A stretch of DNA of 45,381 bases, taken from NCBI GenBank assembly GCA_934102255.1, contig CAKOSN010000014.1, positions 1 through 45,381 of the forward strand. Direction: 5' to 3'. The notes below the pieces were generated by a model. It saw only the letters and a list, made by a program, of their open reading frames with translations, searched no databases and was not told the origin of the DNA. The first letter of the stretch is position 1. The number at the start of each line of letters is the position of its first letter. This document shows positions 43,422 to 45,381 of this stretch, one piece after another. Made by a program: the position numbers and the translations under genes. The DNA is from an uncultured Bacilli bacterium. Its GTDB lineage: Bacteria; Bacillota_I; Bacilli_A; RF39; UBA660.

Positions 43422-44156
43422 TTAGTTACAAGTATTTACTTCATCACGAATGGCATCCATGCCTACTTTATCCGTCTGTTTAATGCTTACAATCTCGGCA
43501 TTTTCTAAAATCCACTTTAATTCATCAGTTATACATGTTCCATTATAAGCAAATTCAAAAACATAAGAACGTTTTTCTTTTAAATTAGGATTAATTTCTT
43601 TTTTTACTTTTACAGTCACTACATCATCTGCTTGGTATTCTTTTAAAGTTAAATGCCAATATTCCTCAGTATCACTATCAGTAATATTTAAAACTTGATA
43701 AGTTCTTCTAAAAGATAAGCCTTCATCGTTTTTAACGCACAAATTATCCACAGACATTTCGTTAGTGCCCACATATAGATTTTTATTGTCATCTAAGTTA
43801 CATTTTACTATTTTATAATCATTATTATAATATAAAGTTCCATTGTTATTATTTAGAACTTTTTTACTCCAACTATCTACTACTTTGATAATACTATTGT
43901 TGTTTAAATAATCAACTAAGTCTTTAGTATCACCGTCAGTAATTTTAATATTATCTAAGCAATAGCTTATAATTTGATAATCAGACATTTCTGCATAAAT
44001 TTTATTACTTTTACAATCATTAGTTTTAGTAGCTAAAAGAGTAACTGAATTGTTTTCTTGAGCATTTTTATCATTTTTAGAGTAAAAAATACTTCCTATT
44101 ATCATTAAAATGATTATTTCAACACAAATAAGCCCTATAATATTTCTTTTTTTCAT
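43422..44156 (-). CDS. membrane-anchored protein, unknown function
   Basis: The protein has 244 residues from the ATG at 44156; an in-frame ATG at 44162 sits too close to the GTGGG ribosome binding site. A basic start (MKKRN) precedes one hydrophobic helix (IIGLICVEIIILMIIGSIFY, ~6-25), then a polar extracytoplasmic domain. Cys residues appear at several positions (NDCKSN, SYCLDN, VKCNLD, NLCVKN, GTCITD and the final TCN), an even set that could form disulfides. No family was recognised. It lies upstream of the NERD gene in the same direction. Confidence 0.75.
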   Translation of the reverse strand: MKKRNIIGLICVEIIILMIIGSIFYSKNDKNAQENNSVTLLATKTNDCKSNKIYAEMSDYQIISYCLDNIKITDGDTKDLVDYLNNNSIIKVVDSWSKKVLNNNNGTLYYNNDYKIVKCNLDDNKNLYVGTNEMSVDNLCVKNDEGLSFRRTYQVLNITDSDTEEYWHLTLKEYQADDVVTVKVKKEINPNLKEKRSYVFEFAYNGTCITDELKWILENAEIVSIKQTDKVGMDAIRDEVNTCN

Positions 44157-44213
44157 AAGCATCCCACTTTCTAGTTACATGATATCACATTATTTTTAAA
44201 AAGTTGCAAAAAA

Positions 44214-44241
44214 TTAAAAAAATAGGCTGGAAAACCTATTT
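44214..44241 (-). terminator. terminator after the Cof-type phosphatase gene
   Basis: The minus strand reads AAATAGG, TTTTCCAG, CCTATTT, then a T-run, 13 bases after the stop codon. Confidence 0.75.
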
Positions 44242-44253
44242 GTTTGAAATTTA

Positions 44254-45036
44254 TTAAAAATTACTATTTAACCATTTAGCAACGCCATTATTTTCATTAG
44301 TATCTGTTACGCAGTCGCATATTTCTTGAATGTCAGGATAAGCATTACCCATAGCAACACTTTTACCAACCATTTTAAACATGGCAATATCATTATAGTC
44401 ATCACCAATACCGACAGTCTCTTTTAAAGGTATATCTAACGCTTTACAGAAGTTATTAATACCGTTGCCTTTATTGGAATTAGGGTTAGCTATGAAAATA
44501 AAATAATTACTATGAAACTGATAAACGCCATCGAAACCTAGTTTAATATTTTTTACTTTTTTAATGTCTACAAGGGCTTGTTCCATATTAGTACCATTTT
44601 TACTAGTTAAGTGAATATGAATAATTTTTTCTTTTATCACAGATTCTAAAAAGTTTTCTTTATAAGTTACACTAGGACTTTTTTCTAAGACATTATCGGT
44701 ATACTGACCAGTTGTGGTATCAGCTGTTATATTAACATTATATCTTTTAGCTATAGTATAGATTTCTTCTAAAGTTGTCTTATTAATTTCACCGGTATAT
44801 AAATCTAATTTATCACGATAATCATAAACATAAGCACCGTCTGAGGCAATTACATAAGGACTTGCCATAGCTTCTCTACTTACTTCTATAGCATAATCAC
44901 GAGACCTACCAGTACAAATAACTGCTTTTGTTCCTTTAGCAACGACGTTTTTAATAGCTTCTTTTGTTTCTTCGGTAATTTCTTTATTATTATTTCTAAT
45001 TGTTCCGTCAATATCTAAAAATACTACTTTATACAT
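44254..45036 (-). CDS. Cof-type HAD-superfamily phosphatase
   Basis: The protein has 260 residues. HAD motif I is VVFLDIDGTIRN (Asp8, Asp10), motif II ICTGRSRDY, the motif III Lys is in NSNKGNGINNF, and motif IV is GIGDDYNDIAMF. The C2b-type cap between motifs II and III places it in the Cof/YidA group, which dephosphorylates sugar phosphates, nucleotides or flavin precursors; the substrate cannot be read from sequence. AAAGGAGA lies 6 bases before the ATG. There is no separate promoter between it and the tRNA operon terminator, so it may depend on read-through or on an unrecognised promoter. Confidence 0.92.
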   Translation of the reverse strand: MYKVVFLDIDGTIRNNNKEITEETKEAIKNVVAKGTKAVICTGRSRDYAIEVSREAMASPYVIASDGAYVYDYRDKLDLYTGEINKTTLEEIYTIAKRYNVNITADTTTGQYTDNVLEKSPSVTYKENFLESVIKEKIIHIHLTSKNGTNMEQALVDIKKVKNIKLGFDGVYQFHSNYFIFIANPNSNKGNGINNFCKALDIPLKETVGIGDDYNDIAMFKMVGKSVAMGNAYPDIQEICDCVTDTNENNGVAKWLNSNF

Positions 45037-45062
45037 AAACTTCTCCTTTAGTTTTGGGTATC

Positions 45063-45083
45063 AAAAAACCCCAATTAAGGGGT
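45063..45083 (-). terminator. terminator of the tRNA cluster
   Basis: The minus strand reads ACCCC, TTAATT, GGGGT, then T5, about 15 bases after tRNA-Phe. Confidence 0.8.
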
Positions 45084-45097
45084 ATTATTTATCTCCA

Positions 45098-45173
<76 letters not shown>

Positions 45174-45177
45174 ATCA

Positions 45178-45254
45178 TGGCGGTTCGTACGGGATTCGAA
45201 CCCGTGGTCTCCTGCGTGACAGGCAGGCGTCATAGGCCTCTAGACTAACGAACC
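45178..45254 (-). tRNA. tRNA-Asp (anticodon GTC)
   Basis: 77 bases with encoded CCA. The acceptor is GGTTCGT/ACGAACC, discriminator G; the anticodon loop CTGTCAC gives GTC. Four bases separate it from tRNA-Phe. Confidence 0.97.
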
Positions 45255-45257
45255 ATT

Positions 45258-45334
<77 letters not shown>

Positions 45335-45350
45335 ATATATAAATAAGAAA

Positions 45351-45381
45351 TGGCGGAGGAATAGGGATTCGAACCCTAGCG
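45351..45381 (-). tRNA. partial tRNA, probably tRNA-Ser, cut by the window edge
   Basis: Only the 3' part is present: T-arm GGGTTCGAATCCC and acceptor end TCCTCCG-CCA. A 5' end GGAGGA is implied, which with discriminator G is typical of tRNA-Ser. The anticodon is outside the window. Confidence 0.7.

Overview
The window is very AT-rich. Its gene content (folD, pnp-rpsO, trmB, pepF, miaB, a GerA-type spore germinant-receptor operon) suggests a low-GC Firmicutes/Bacilli relative, probably an uncultured gut-type lineage. TGA is used as a stop (for example cas9 and cas2), so this is not the Mollicutes genetic code, although the initiator tRNA has a mycoplasma-like anticodon stem. The germination operon, with a sigma-G-like promoter, points to a spore former. 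No insertion sequence, integrase or prophage was seen.

Layout. 1-8.7 kb: a small basic protein, folD behind a 57-codon gene resembling a stand-alone Fic antitoxin (VbhA type), two membrane-anchored proteins of unknown function on the + strand, a secreted/anchored unknown, then rpsO-pnp. 8.7-18.3 kb: trmB, an M3 oligopeptidase, a HAD phosphatase, an ABC exporter, a 63-codon plus 973-codon operon of unknown function with a consensus promoter, and an rRNA/tRNA m5U methyltransferase. 18.3-24.4 kb: three tandem paralogues with divergent WG-like N-terminal parts, a coiled coil and a nearly constant pentapeptide-like C-terminus. 24.8-28.4 kb: gerKA-gerKC-gerKB on the + strand. 28.4-30.7 kb: a small HTH protein, miaB and an unknown gene.

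30.7-40.4 kb is a complete type II-A CRISPR-Cas locus read leftwards: cas9-cas1-cas2-csn2, a leader ending in the II-A leader-anchoring sequence ATTTGAG, an array of 53 repeats and 52 spacers, and a terminator. A tracrRNA is encoded on the + strand just upstream of cas9. Its promoter starts at the cas9 start codon, and its whole length is antisense to the predicted cas9 mRNA leader. The old end of the array has five decayed repeats, one 35-nt chimeric spacer built from its two neighbours, and an exact 527-bp tandem duplication of eight spacer-repeat units.

40.4-45.4 kb: a metal/arsenic-type permease, tRNA-Lys and tRNA-Thr, an unknown protein whose Shine-Dalgarno sequence is separated from its start codon by a large hairpin, a NERD/zinc-ribbon protein, an anchored unknown, a Cof-type HAD phosphatase and a tRNA cluster (Phe, Asp, fMet, and a cut-off Ser).

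The features most worth following up are the interlocked cas9/tracrRNA regulatory region, the recombination record in the array, the constant-C/variable-N paralogue trio, the hairpin-bridged ribosome binding sites, and a possible ATT start codon in gerKC. All assignments come from reading the sequence and translations by eye; no database search was run.
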